Source of the DNA: Curtobacterium sp. MCPF17_052
GTDB lineage: Bacteria > Actinomycetota > Actinomycetes > Actinomycetales > Microbacteriaceae
Direction of reading: 5' to 3'
Assembly (NCBI RefSeq): GCF_003234085.1
Contig: NZ_QKSD01000015.1
Coordinates: 31,979-95,978, forward strand
Length of the DNA: 64,000 nucleotides
The translations under genes and the position numbers were made by a program. Shown in pieces: positions 25,970-34,115 of this stretch (positions are counted from its first letter, which is position 1; every line of letters starts with the position of its first letter). The notes beneath the pieces are model-generated. The model made no database searches and was not told the origin of the DNA. It saw nothing but the letters and a program-made list of their open reading frames with translations.

Positions 25970-26011
25970 CCGGTACGCTGAGGGTCAGCGAACCCCGAAC
26001 GGAAGCGTGTG

Positions 26012-26599
26012 ATGACGGAGCCCTCCCGGCGGACCCGGCCCGACTGGCAGACGTGGCCGAACCTCATCACGATGGTGCGGTTCGTCCTCATCCCGGTCTA
26101 CGTGGCGCTCGTCGTCGCCGGCCACCCCGGATGGGCGCTGACCTCGCTCGTCGTCCTCGGCGTCAGCGACTGGGCGGACGGGTTCCTGGCACGCCGGCTG
26201 CACCAGGAGTCGGCGCTCGGCAAGGCCCTCGACCCGATCGCCGACCGGCTGGCGATCGTCGCGATCGTGCTCTCGCTCGTGCTCGTCGGGCTGCTGCCGT
26301 GGATCGTCGTCGCGATCGTGGTGGCCGTCGACCTGGCGCTCCTCGCCCTGTCGAGCGCGTGGTTCCGCGGCAACCCGGACCTGCGCGTGACGTGGACCGG
26401 CAAGATCCGGTCGGCACTGTTGTTCGTCGGGTTGCCGGTGCTGCTGTTCTCGTCGACCTCGGTCGCGGTGGACCACCTCTGGATCCGGAACGTGGCGCTC
26501 GTGTTCGTCTGGCTCGGGACGATCGGCCACGTCCTGGCGGGGCTGCAGTACGCGGCCGAGATGTCCCGGAAGCACCGGACCCAGCGCGCTCCGGCGTAG
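26012..26599 (+). CDS. CDP-alcohol phosphatidyltransferase (PgsA-like)
   Basis: 195 residues, about five or six membrane helices. The CDP-alcohol signature is complete: D53, D56-G57, A60-R61, G70, D74 and D78 in SDWADGFLARRLHQESALGK followed by ALDPIADR. The enzyme transfers phosphatidyl from CDP-diacylglycerol to an alcohol, most likely glycerol 3-phosphate or a cardiolipin-type acceptor. ATG 26012 has GGAAG at 26001-26005; a GTG codon directly before it is in frame. Single gene, convergent with mscL. Confidence 0.88.
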   Translation: MTEPSRRTRPDWQTWPNLITMVRFVLIPVYVALVVAGHPGWALTSLVVLGVSDWADGFLARRLHQESALGKALDPIADRLAIVAIVLSLVLVGLLPWIVVAIVVAVDLALLALSSAWFRGNPDLRVTWTGKIRSALLFVGLPVLLFSSTSVAVDHLWIRNVALVFVWLGTIGHVLAGLQYAAEMSRKHRTQRAPA

Positions 26600-26646
26600 G
26601 CGCGTCCCGGCCGCCCGGCGCGCCCGGCGGCGGGGGCGGCTGAGCC

Positions 26647-27153
26647 CTACAGCTTCGTCGAGCCCGCGATCCCGGGACCCGCGGGCGCGGTCGACGGTGC
26701 GACGTGGGCGCCGCCGCCGGCCGGGACCGCTGCATCGTCGCCACCCTGACGGCGGAGCAGGTCGCGGATCTCGAGCAGCACCTCGACGTCGGTCGGCGGG
26801 ACGTCCTGCGGCGTCTGCTCCTCGTTGTTCGCCACCCGGTCGAAGGCCACCTTCTTGAGGTGGTTCACCGGGACCACGAGTGCGAAGTACACGACGGCGG
26901 CGACGATGACGAAGTTCAGGACCGCACCGATGATCGCGCCGAACAGGATCGGTGCGCTGCCGCCGGAGACGGTCGGGATCTCCCAGACCAACGCCTTGTC
27001 GAGGCTCGACGCGTTGAACACGGCACCGATGAGCGGGTTGATGAGCGAGTTCACGATCGTCGTGACGATGGCGGTGAACGCAGCACCGATGACGACCGCG
27101 ACCGCGAGGTCGATGACGTTGCCGCGGAGCAGGAACTCCCTGAAGCCCTTCAC
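26647..27153 (-). CDS. mscL: Large-conductance mechanosensitive channel
   Basis: 168 residues. N-terminal amphipathic helix MKGFREFLLRGNVIDLAVAV and TM1 with VVIGAAFTAIVTTIVNSLINPLIG, then a periplasmic loop and TM2 VLNFVIVAAVVYFALVVPVN. The C-terminal helix VEVLLEIRDLLRRQ is conserved, followed by an extra Ala/Gly/Pro tail of about 30 residues. It opens on membrane stretch to release solutes during osmotic downshock. GTG start at 27153 with AAGGGGG just upstream on the minus strand. Confidence 0.95.
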   Translation of the reverse strand: MKGFREFLLRGNVIDLAVAVVIGAAFTAIVTTIVNSLINPLIGAVFNASSLDKALVWEIPTVSGGSAPILFGAIIGAVLNFVIVAAVVYFALVVPVNHLKKVAFDRVANNEEQTPQDVPPTDVEVLLEIRDLLRRQGGDDAAVPAGGGAHVAPSTAPAGPGIAGSTKL

Positions 27154-27226
27154 GTGAGCCCCCTTCTGTCGTGGACGGCCACCGTGCAGCGGCCCGCTCC
27201 AACCTATCCAGGAGGCGCGGAGGTGG

Positions 27227-27592
27227 TCAGGATCCCGAGGCCGACGATCCCGAGCTCGAGGCGCTCGGCGTGCTCGGCTTGCTCGCGGACGACCCGGAGC
27301 CCGACGACCCGGACGCAGAGGACCCGGAGCCCGACGACCCGGAGCCGGACGACCCTGAGCCGGACGACCCTGAGCCGGACGAGCTCGATCCGGACCCGCC
27401 CTCGCTCTTCGGCGTCGGCCGCGAGTCCGTCCGGTAGAAGCCGCCCCCGTTGAAGGTCACGCCGACCGGCGAGAAGACCTTGCGCAGGACCCCGCCGCAG
27501 ACCGGGCACTCGGTCAGGGTGTCGTCGGAGAAGGACTGCTTGATGTCGAACGCGTTGCCGCACTCGGTGCAGCGGTACGAGTAGGTGGGCAC
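27227..27592 (-). CDS. FmdB-family zinc ribbon protein with Ser/Gly repeat tail
   Basis: 121 residues. The first 45 form the FmdB ribbon: VPTYSYRCTECGNAFDIKQS with CxxC pairs at 8/11 and 29/32 (ECPVCGG). The last 60 are a repeated GSGSS-type sequence encoded by 15-base tandem repeats. GTG start at 27592, one base after the stop of the cyclo-ligase gene, so the two are co-transcribed. FmdB proteins are small and of unclear function; zinc binding is likely. The tail length is probably variable between strains. Confidence 0.85.
   Translation of the reverse strand: MPTYSYRCTECGNAFDIKQSFSDDTLTECPVCGGVLRKVFSPVGVTFNGGGFYRTDSRPTPKSEGGSGSSSSGSGSSGSGSSGSGSSGSGSSASGSSGSGSSASKPSTPSASSSGSSASGS
27285..27390. 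repeat. 15-base tandem repeats in the fmdB tail
   Basis: About six to seven imperfect copies of a unit such as GAGCCGGACGACCCG. On the minus strand they encode the SGSGS tail of the FmdB-like protein. The same bases read on the plus strand would give Glu-Pro-Asp-Asp repeats, but that frame has no gene features. Confidence 0.8.
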
Positions 27593-27593
27593 G

Positions 27594-28178
27594 TCAGCTC
27601 CGGAACGTGATGATGCGTGACGGCGTGATGATGCCGTCCACGGGTTCGTCGTGGGCTTCGCGCGGGACCTCGTCGAGGTACTCCGCATCGAACACCACAG
27701 CATAGACGGGCGGGCGCTTCGCCATGGACCCGAGGGTCTTGTCGTAGTAGCCGCGACCCCATCCCATGCGGACCCCGTCGTGGCCGACCGCCGCCGCGGG
27801 GGTGAGGATCGCGTCGACGTCGTTGATCGCCAGGGGGGAGAGCACCTCGCCGACGACCTCGGGCATGCCGAACAGCCCTTCGCGCTCGGAGGAGCCGTCG
27901 CCGACCGCCCAGTCGAGCAGCCCGTCCTCGCGGGTGACCGGGAGCAGCACGCGGAGGCCCCGGTCGAACGCCCAGTTGAGGAAGGGGCGCACGTCCGGTT
28001 CATCGGGCGCGGAGAGGTACACGGCGACCGAGGTGATCTGGCGCTCCTCGACGAACCGCTGCAACGTCGCCGTCAGGGACAGTGAGTCGGCGTCGCGTTC
28101 GGTCGAAGTCCGGCTGCGCCGCCGCTGCCGGAGGTCGGCTCGCAGGGCACGCTTCTCGTTCCCGAGATCGGCGGTCAT
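27594..28178 (-). CDS. 5-formyltetrahydrofolate cyclo-ligase
   Basis: 194 residues. NagB/5-FTHF cyclo-ligase fold: N-terminal KRALRADLRQRRRS, DEPDVRPFLNWAFDRGLRVLLPV, the substrate/ATP segment ILTPAAAVGHDGVRMGWGRGYYDKTL (about 132-157) and the end AHDEPVDGIITPSRII. It converts 5-formyl-THF to 5,10-methenyl-THF using ATP. ATG 28178 lies 7 bases from a TACACT -10 element on the minus strand. First gene of a unit with fmdB, divergent from galU. Confidence 0.92.
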   Translation of the reverse strand: MTADLGNEKRALRADLRQRRRSRTSTERDADSLSLTATLQRFVEERQITSVAVYLSAPDEPDVRPFLNWAFDRGLRVLLPVTREDGLLDWAVGDGSSEREGLFGMPEVVGEVLSPLAINDVDAILTPAAAVGHDGVRMGWGRGYYDKTLGSMAKRPPVYAVVFDAEYLDEVPREAHDEPVDGIITPSRIITFRS

Positions 28179-28185
28179 GGCGACG

Positions 28186-28191
28186 AGTGTA
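28186..28191 (-). promoter_or_regulatory. -10 element of the cyclo-ligase gene (leaderless)
   Basis: On the minus strand TACACT is followed by 7 bases and ATG 28178. Confidence 0.45.
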
Positions 28192-28269
28192 GCGATCGCG
28201 GGCGATGCGGCTTCCCGCCGATCTCGCTGTCCCCCTATCCGTTGACATGCCCTGGAAATGGGGATCGGA

Positions 28270-28275
28270 TACGGT
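28270..28275 (+). promoter_or_regulatory. -10 element of galU (leaderless)
   Basis: TACGGT followed by 6 bases and ATG 28282. A perfect TTGACA lies at 28242-28247, but its spacing to this -10 is 22 bases, longer than usual, so its part in the promoter is uncertain. Confidence 0.5.
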
Positions 28276-28281
28276 CGCTGC

Positions 28282-29172
28282 ATGGGCTTCCAGATTTCGA
28301 AGGCCGTGATCCCCGCCGCAGGGCTGGGCACGCGCTTCCTCCCCGCGACCAAGGCGATGCCGAAGGAGATGCTCCCCGTCGTCGACAAGCCGGCCATCCA
28401 GTACGTCGTGGAAGAGGCCGTCGATGCGGGTCTCACCGACGTCCTGATGATCACCGGGCGCAACAAGAACGCGCTCGAGAACCACTTCGACCACGTGTCG
28501 GAGCTCGAGGAGACCCTCCGCAAGAAGGGCGACCACGAGAAGCTGCAGAAGGTCAACCAGTCGACCGACCTCGCGGACATGCACTACGTCCGTCAGGGCG
28601 ACCCGCTCGGCCTCGGCCACGCGGTGCTCCGCGCGAAGATGCACGTCGGCCGCGAACCGTTCGCCGTGCTCCTCGGCGACGACATCATCGACGCCCGTGA
28701 CCCGCTCCTCAAGCGCATGATCGAGGTCCAGGGCGAGAAGAACGCGACGATCGTGGCGCTCCTCGAGGTCCCGGAGTCGCAGACCCACCTCTACGGCATC
28801 GCGACCGTGGAGGAGACCGACACCGACGACGTCGTGAAGATCACCGGCCTGGTCGAGAAGCCGGCCCAGGGTGAAGCCCCCTCGAACCTCGCCATCATCG
28901 GCCGCTACGTGATCCGCCCCGAGGTCTTCGACGTCCTCGAGAAGCAGGAGCCGGGCAAGGGCGGCGAGATCCAGCTCACGGACGCGCTCATGAAGATGGC
29001 GAGCGCCGAGGAATGGACAGGTGGCGTGTACGGCGTCGTGTTCCGTGGACGCCGCTACGACACCGGTGACAAACTCGACTACATCAAGGCGATCGTGCAG
29101 CTCGCCTCGGACCGTGAGGACCTCGGGCCGGACCTCAAGTCCTGGCTCAAGGAGTTCAACGCGGGCGAATGA
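28282..29172 (+). CDS. galU: UTP-glucose-1-phosphate uridylyltransferase
   Basis: 296 residues from ATG 28282 (MGFQISKAVIPAAG). Nucleotide-binding loop GLGTRFLPATKAMPKEMLPV (14-33), VEKPAQGEAPSNLAIIGRYV and GGEIQLTDAL are GalU signatures. It makes UDP-glucose, the precursor for glycans, trehalose and exopolysaccharide, so it can feed the surface-glycan genes at 35-43 kb. An ATG at 28258 is in frame but lies within the promoter; the -10 spacing supports 28282. Stop overlaps an upstream ATG of the acetyltransferase. Confidence 0.94.
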   Translation: MGFQISKAVIPAAGLGTRFLPATKAMPKEMLPVVDKPAIQYVVEEAVDAGLTDVLMITGRNKNALENHFDHVSELEETLRKKGDHEKLQKVNQSTDLADMHYVRQGDPLGLGHAVLRAKMHVGREPFAVLLGDDIIDARDPLLKRMIEVQGEKNATIVALLEVPESQTHLYGIATVEETDTDDVVKITGLVEKPAQGEAPSNLAIIGRYVIRPEVFDVLEKQEPGKGGEIQLTDALMKMASAEEWTGGVYGVVFRGRRYDTGDKLDYIKAIVQLASDREDLGPDLKSWLKEFNAGE

Positions 29173-29261
29173 GTCGACCCATCCCGTACGGGGCCGGTGC
29201 ACCCGGACCCGTACGGGACACCCGTCCCGACCAGATCGGGACCCCGGAGGAACCAGAAGCG

Positions 29262-29921
29262 ATGACGACGATCCCGACCCTCACCCACGGGCGGGTCACC
29301 ATCCGCCCCCTCCGGGTCCGTGACTCCCGCGACCTCGACCTCGCGCTCGCCGGCAACCGCTCCTGGCTCCGCACCTGGGAGGCGACGAACCCCTCCGGCA
29401 TGGCGTCCTCCGACGTCCGGGGGAGCATCCGCGCACTGCAGGCGAACGCCCGGGCCGGGTTGGGCCTCCCGTTCGCCATGGAGTTGGACGGTCGCTTCGT
29501 CGGCCAGCTCAACGTGTCCGGGATCACCTACGGCTCGCTCGCGAGCGCGTCGATCGGGTACTGGGTCGTGCAGGACGCGGCCGGTCACAACGTGACCCCG
29601 ACCGCGGTCGCCCTCGCGACCGACCACTGCTTCCGCGTCGTCGGCATCCACCGTCTCGAGATCTGCATCCGGCCGGAGAACGCCCCGAGCCTCCGGGTCG
29701 TCGAGAAGCTCGGCTTCCGTTACGAGGGCCTGCGCCGCCGGTACATCCACATCAACGGCGACTGGCGTGACCACTTCTGTTTCGGCCTGGTCGCCGAAGA
29801 GGTCCGCGACGGCGTCCTGGACCGCTGGGTCCGTGGGCAGGTCCCGCTCGGCGCGGGCCGTGTGCCGGACGAGGCCTGGGACGAAGCGGCCGTGCCGCTG
29901 CCCGTCTCCCCGCGCGGCTGA
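29262..29921 (+). CDS. GNAT acetyltransferase, RimJ-like
   Basis: 219 residues from ATG 29262, which has GGAGG at 29246-29250. ATG 29169, overlapping the galU stop, would add 31 residues of low-complexity sequence and is less likely. GNAT features are RPLRVRDSRDLDLALAGNRSWL, YWVVQDAAGHNVTPTAVALA (acetyl-CoA loop), RLEICIRPENAPSLRVVEKLGFRYEGLRRRYIHINGDWRDH, as in RimJ/RimL N-terminal acetyltransferases. The target is unknown. In the galU transcription unit. Confidence 0.85.
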   Translation: MTTIPTLTHGRVTIRPLRVRDSRDLDLALAGNRSWLRTWEATNPSGMASSDVRGSIRALQANARAGLGLPFAMELDGRFVGQLNVSGITYGSLASASIGYWVVQDAAGHNVTPTAVALATDHCFRVVGIHRLEICIRPENAPSLRVVEKLGFRYEGLRRRYIHINGDWRDHFCFGLVAEEVRDGVLDRWVRGQVPLGAGRVPDEAWDEAAVPLPVSPRG

Positions 29922-30048
29922 CCGGGCCTGCGGCCGACGGTCCGCGTCGCGCCGATGCCGGGCGGGAGGCCCGTCCCCCGTTCGACGGATCCGTCGCGAC
30001 TCGCTCGACACGCTCCCGGCAATGGGCGTCCCGGTGGTGCGCTCCCCC

Positions 30049-30054
30049 TACCGT
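30049..30054 (+). promoter_or_regulatory. -10 element of the 30061 gene (leaderless)
   Basis: TACCGT followed by 6 bases (TGCCCC) and ATG 30061. Confidence 0.45.
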
Positions 30055-30060
30055 TGCCCC

Positions 30061-31206
30061 ATGGGATTCGGGACCTGGGGCGGCGGCGTCGTGCTGCTCG
30101 TGGCGGCAGTGCTCTGGGTCGTGTACCTGATGCCCGCGTGGGCTGCGCGACGTCAGTACCTGGCGACCGAGCGGAACGCGATCCGCCTGCAGCAGACCCT
30201 CCGCATCCTGGCGCAGACCGCAGAACTGCCCGACGAGGTCCGCGTGGAGATGAACGCGAAGTCCCTCGCCGAGGCGCAGCGCGTCGCCCGGTCGGAAGAG
30301 GCCAAGCGCGCCGCCATCGTCCGCGCCCACGAAGCCGCACGGCAGCGGGAGATCACCCGTCGTCTGGCCGCTCAGGCGCCCGTGCTCGAGCAGGTGTCGT
30401 CCGTGCCCGCACTCACCGCGATGCGGATGCGTCGCTCGCGCCTCGGCGCCACGACCCTCGGCGCGCTCGGACTCCTCACGGCGATCGTCGTCCTCGTCGC
30501 CGCACCCGGTGCCTGGATCCTCGCCGTCGCCGGACTCGTTGCGGTCGGTGGCTCCGCCGCGGTGCTCGCGCAGCTGCACCAGGTCGCCACCGCACGGCGC
30601 CGTCGGGCTGCAGCCGGCGCGCCGGAGCAGCGCCGGGCCTCCCGTCCGGCCACCACCTGGACGGACCCCGCACCGCCGCTGTCGGCAGAGCAGCCCGAGG
30701 CCGCGCCGGCCGAGCGCACCTGGACGCCCGGGGCGGTCCCCAAGCCGCTGTACGTGCAGGCGCCCACGGCGCCCGAGCCGTCGCCGGAGTCGTCGGCCGT
30801 GCTCGCCGCGCGGTTGCGGGAGCGTGTCGCGCAGGCGAAGGCCGAGGCGGACGCCGAGGCGGCCGCGATCCGGGCGGCCGGGTCCGACCCGTCGCTGGCG
30901 CGGGTGTCGCGGATGCGTGCGGACGTCGAGGACGCCGCGGCGGCACTGTCCTCGCACGACCAGGGGCGGCTCGCGGAGCGGCTCGGGCTCCGCGCGGCGC
31001 CCGCGTCGGTGGCTCGGTCCGGGTCCTCGTCGTCGTCCTCGTCGTCGCCCGCGGAAGCGTCCGGGTCGGACTCGTCCGCTCCTCGTGACGTCCCGGCTGC
31101 ACCCCCCGGCCCGCCCAGCCGCTGGGCCGGCATGGGGGTCCTCGGCGACGACGCGTACGGACAGACCGACCTCGATGCGATCATGCGTCGGCGTCGCGCG
31201 GTCTGA
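30061..31206 (+). CDS. Membrane protein with Ala-rich cytosolic domain, unknown function
   Basis: 381 residues. One N-terminal helix (GGGVVLLVAAVLWVVYLMPAW), a charged helical segment, two more helices (about 127-165), then a long Pro/Ala/Glu-rich cytosolic part with an AKAEADAEAAAIRAAG helix (about 260-280), a Ser run (about 320-330) and a conserved-looking end DDAYGQTDLDAIMRRRRAV. This arrangement recurs in Microbacteriaceae next to tRNA genes (from memory). No function known; a scaffold or division-related role is only a guess. Confidence 0.75.
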   Translation: MGFGTWGGGVVLLVAAVLWVVYLMPAWAARRQYLATERNAIRLQQTLRILAQTAELPDEVRVEMNAKSLAEAQRVARSEEAKRAAIVRAHEAARQREITRRLAAQAPVLEQVSSVPALTAMRMRRSRLGATTLGALGLLTAIVVLVAAPGAWILAVAGLVAVGGSAAVLAQLHQVATARRRRAAAGAPEQRRASRPATTWTDPAPPLSAEQPEAAPAERTWTPGAVPKPLYVQAPTAPEPSPESSAVLAARLRERVAQAKAEADAEAAAIRAAGSDPSLARVSRMRADVEDAAAALSSHDQGRLAERLGLRAAPASVARSGSSSSSSSSPAEASGSDSSAPRDVPAAPPGPPSRWAGMGVLGDDAYGQTDLDAIMRRRRAV

Positions 31207-31282
31207 CCGGCAGCGGCACGCCCGACCGCTGCGACCCGATTTCGGGTTCGCTGCACCGCGGTGCTATCGTGGTCGAGCACTT

Positions 31283-31358
31283 GGGGCTATGGCGCAGTTG
31301 GTAGCGCGTCTCGTTCGCAATGAGAAGGTCAGGGGTTCGAATCCCCTTAGCTCCACCA
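31283..31358 (+). tRNA. tRNA-Ala (anticodon CGC)
   Basis: 76 bases with encoded CCA. Acceptor stem GGGGCTA / TAGCTCC with the G3:U70 pair that identifies alanine tRNA; D-arm GCGC/GCGC; anticodon stem TCTCG/TGAGA with loop TTCGCAA, giving anticodon CGC for codon GCG; T-arm AGGGG-TTCGAAT-CCCCT. A hairpin at 31371-31400 follows and probably ends the transcript. Confidence 0.96.
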
Positions 31359-31370
31359 GGTAGCAGCACA

Positions 31371-31400
31371 CAGGCCCGGAACCGTTCGGTTCCGGGCCTG
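31371..31400 (+). terminator. Terminator after tRNA-Ala
   Basis: CAGGCCCGGAACCG and its complement CGGTTCCGGGCCTG are separated by TT; the folded form has a GTTC-type tetraloop on a 13-bp stem. It starts 12 bases after the tRNA CCA end. Confidence 0.75.
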
Positions 31401-31518
31401 ACGTGTTCCCGCCGTCGCATCCGGCTCTCCACAGGTCTCGTCCTGGGGCTGTCGGCGCGTCACACCCGGCCCCTAGACTCCTGCTGCGCCCGGCCCGGGC
31501 GGACACCAGGGGAGTGCC

Positions 31519-33420
31519 ATGCACCGCTTCACACGAGCGCTCGCGACCATCGCGGCAGCAGTCGTCGTCTCGACGGGGTTCGTCGTCGGCCCGGTCGCGT
31601 CAGCTTCCGCCGCGGTCCCCGCCGCCGGGACGACGGGCGCGACGACCGCACCGGCGACGACGGCACCGGGCTTCGGTCGCTACACGCCGCTCGCGGCACC
31701 GACCGTCTGGCGGGGCACCGTGCGGACGACGCCGACGACGGTCACACTCCCCGGGATCCCGGCGACGGCGACCGCCGCGACGCTCGTCGTGCAGGTCGCC
31801 GCCCCCACGGCAGCCGGCGTCGTCTCGGTCGTGCCGGTCGGCAGCGCCGAACGTCCGCCCCTGCAGGACTACGTCCGCGGCCGCGCGGTCGCCGGCACGA
31901 CCACCGTGGCGGTCTCCGGCGGTCGGGTCCAGGTGGTGCTCTCGGCAGGGACGGCGACGGTCTCGCTCGTCGTCGCCGGGTCGTACGGCAGCAGCGGGTC
32001 CACCTACGCGCCGGTGACCCCCGCGTCGCTCTTCTCCGGGACCGTCGCGGCGACCAGACCCACCACCGTCCGCGTCACCGGTCGGGCCGGCGTGCCGGTC
32101 GGGGCGACCGCCGCGGTCCTCGACGTCCGGGTCAGCAGCCCGGCGGGGGCCGGCAGCGTGAGCGTCACCGCGCAGGGCGTGTCGAACCGGGCTGCCGTCA
32201 CCCAGGCGTTCTCGTCGAAGGGCCTGTCGATCGCGAACACCGCGACGGTGCGACTGCCCGCGAGCGGCGCGGTCGACGTCCGCACCTCGGGCGTCGCCTC
32301 GGGTGTCACGGTCACCGTCGTCGGCTACTGGTCGGCGAAGGCCTCCGGTCTGGTGTTCGTGCCCGCCGACGGCGCACGGGTCGCCTCGACCACGGTCAGT
32401 TCGACGGTGCAGCGGGTGCGTGTCGCCGGCGCCGGCGGCATCCCGACGACCGCACGAGCCGCCGTGTTGACCGCCCGGACGAAGGGGCTCAGCGCCAGCG
32501 GCTGGTTCCACGTCGGCGCAGCCGGTGCCGCCGTGGCCACGACCCAGGTGGTCGTGAAGTCGCAGTCGCTCGCCGCGACGGTGACCGTACCGATCGCCCC
32601 GACCGGCACCGTGCAGACGCGGGCCAAGGCCGGCAGCGGGGCGCTCAACCTGGACGCGGTCGGCTACTTCGTCGACGGGTCCTCCGGCGTCGGCACCGGC
32701 GCGGACGTGTCGTACCCGCAGTGCGGCTCGGCGTTGCCGACCGATCAGGCGTTCGGTGTCGTGGGGGTGAACGCCGCCCTGGCGAACACCACGAACCCGT
32801 GCTTCAGCAGCCAGCTCGCCTGGGCAGGTCTCTCGGCCGGTGGGACCGCCCAGCCGAAGGCCCAGCTCTACGTGCTCTTCGCGAACCCCGCCGCCGCGGC
32901 CGCCTCGACCTGGCCGACGTCGAACGTGTTCAAGGGGTACGCGCCGAAGAACCCCTACGGTTCGTGCTCGACCCGCGCCGGCGGGAAGCCGCAGAACAGC
33001 CCGGCGTGCTCCTTCCTCTACGGGTACGCCCTCGGCGGTGACGACACGACGAAGCGCGGTGTCGCGAACCCCGGCTCCCACCGCTGGTGGATCGACGTCG
33101 AGACGCAGTTCTCCCACCAGACCGACACCGCCTTGAACCGGACCGTGCTCGAGGGCATGATCGCCGGGCTGCAGAGCGGCGGCGCGAAGTCCATCGGGTT
33201 CTACTCGACGGCAAGCCAGTGGGCGACCGTCGCCGGCGTCGTCCCGAAGACCAGTACGGCGTACGGCCGCAGCAGTTGGATCGCCATCGGCCCGGGCACG
33301 CTCGCCGCGGCGCAGAAGGCGTGCTCCGCGCCCGGGCTCGCCGGTGGCAAGACCGCGATGACCCAGTACGTCACCACGTTCGGGAAGACGACGATCGACC
33401 GTGACGTCTCCTGCACCTGA
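31519..33420 (+). CDS. Secreted protein: three beta-repeat domains plus glycosidase-like C-terminal domain
   Basis: 633 residues. Signal peptide (hydrophobic core VVVSTGFVVGPV, cleavage near ASASA). Three related domains of about 110-115 residues follow (about 51-158, 159-274, 275-389). Each starts with a Y/F-x-P segment and W/F-x-G-T-V, and the second and third close with VxVVGYW or LDAVGYF. The C-terminal 240 residues (VSYPQCGSALPTDQAFGVVGVNAA, WWIDVE, IGFYSTASQW) resemble the GH25-like/DUF1906 type TIM barrels used on peptidoglycan. Likely a wall-bound or secreted cell-wall enzyme. No sortase motif or anchor. ATG 31519 with AGGGGA upstream. Confidence 0.75.
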   Translation: MHRFTRALATIAAAVVVSTGFVVGPVASASAAVPAAGTTGATTAPATTAPGFGRYTPLAAPTVWRGTVRTTPTTVTLPGIPATATAATLVVQVAAPTAAGVVSVVPVGSAERPPLQDYVRGRAVAGTTTVAVSGGRVQVVLSAGTATVSLVVAGSYGSSGSTYAPVTPASLFSGTVAATRPTTVRVTGRAGVPVGATAAVLDVRVSSPAGAGSVSVTAQGVSNRAAVTQAFSSKGLSIANTATVRLPASGAVDVRTSGVASGVTVTVVGYWSAKASGLVFVPADGARVASTTVSSTVQRVRVAGAGGIPTTARAAVLTARTKGLSASGWFHVGAAGAAVATTQVVVKSQSLAATVTVPIAPTGTVQTRAKAGSGALNLDAVGYFVDGSSGVGTGADVSYPQCGSALPTDQAFGVVGVNAALANTTNPCFSSQLAWAGLSAGGTAQPKAQLYVLFANPAAAAASTWPTSNVFKGYAPKNPYGSCSTRAGGKPQNSPACSFLYGYALGGDDTTKRGVANPGSHRWWIDVETQFSHQTDTALNRTVLEGMIAGLQSGGAKSIGFYSTASQWATVAGVVPKTSTAYGRSSWIAIGPGTLAAAQKACSAPGLAGGKTAMTQYVTTFGKTTIDRDVSCT

Positions 33421-33514
33421 GTCGGCCTGACCGGGGCGGGCTGCTCGCGGGTGGTCCGTCCTTGCGGCGGCCGGGGCGCACTGGCACCATGAGCCCCGGA
33501 CGAAGGAGCCCATC

Positions 33515-33988
33515 GTGACCTCACGACTCAACCCGTACCTCGGCTTCCGCGACGACGCCCGGCAGGCGCTGGAGTTCTACCGATCGGTGTTCGGCGGCGA
33601 TCTGCGCATCGGGACCTTCGCCGAGATGGGGGCCGTCCAGGACCCCGCCGATGCGGACAAGATCATGCACGGGCAGCTCGAGACCACCCGGGGCTACGTG
33701 CTCATGGCGTCGGACACCCCGTCGTCGATGAGCCGGTCGGACACGAACAACATCTCGATGTCACTCTCCGGTGACGGTGCGGACGCCGACGACCTCCGCG
33801 GGTACTTCGCGGCGCTCTCCGACGCCGGCACGGTCCTCGAGCCGCTGACCCAGGCACCGTGGGGTGACGAGTTCGGCATGGTCACGGACCGGTTCGGGAT
33901 CACGTGGCTCGTGAACATCACCGTGGCGCCACCGACGCCGCACCAGGCGACGCCGCACCAGCCGACGCCCGAGCAGCCCGAGGCCTGA
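33515..33988 (+). CDS. PhnB-like VOC-fold protein
   Basis: 157 residues. 3-demethylubiquinone methyltransferase-like/PhnB glyoxalase fold: LNPYLGFRDDARQALEFYRSVFGG, IMHGQLETTRGYVLMASDTP, LSDAGTVLEPLTQAPWGDEFGMVTDRFGITWLVN. The last 20 residues are a Pro/Thr/Gln repeat (TPHQATPHQPTPEQPEA). GTG start at 33515 with GAAGGAG 6 bases upstream. A widespread family of unclear biochemical role. Confidence 0.88.
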   Translation: MTSRLNPYLGFRDDARQALEFYRSVFGGDLRIGTFAEMGAVQDPADADKIMHGQLETTRGYVLMASDTPSSMSRSDTNNISMSLSGDGADADDLRGYFAALSDAGTVLEPLTQAPWGDEFGMVTDRFGITWLVNITVAPPTPHQATPHQPTPEQPEA

Positions 33989-34115
33989 ACGGCCTGGCAC
34001 CTGATCGCCCTGGCACCTGATCTGCCGCGAGCCTGACCAGCCGCGGCCGGACCGGTCCGAGTCCGCCGAGTCGGTGGTCGATCTCACGACTGCGTCGCCT
34101 AGCCTGGGACGCGTC

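Noticed and set aside
27171..27437. Plus-strand frame with Glu-Pro-Asp-Asp repeats
   Set aside because: It is the reverse reading of the Ser/Gly tail of the FmdB-like gene. The minus-strand gene has the CxxC ribbon and correct linkage to the cyclo-ligase gene.
28242..28247. Perfect TTGACA as the galU -35 element
   Set aside because: Spacing to the TACGGT -10 element is 22 bases. It may contribute, but it is not counted as a proven -35.
28258..28281. ATG 28258 as the galU start
   Set aside because: It would add MGIGYGRC from sequence that contains the -10 element, and the GalU family begins at MGFQISKAVIPAAG.
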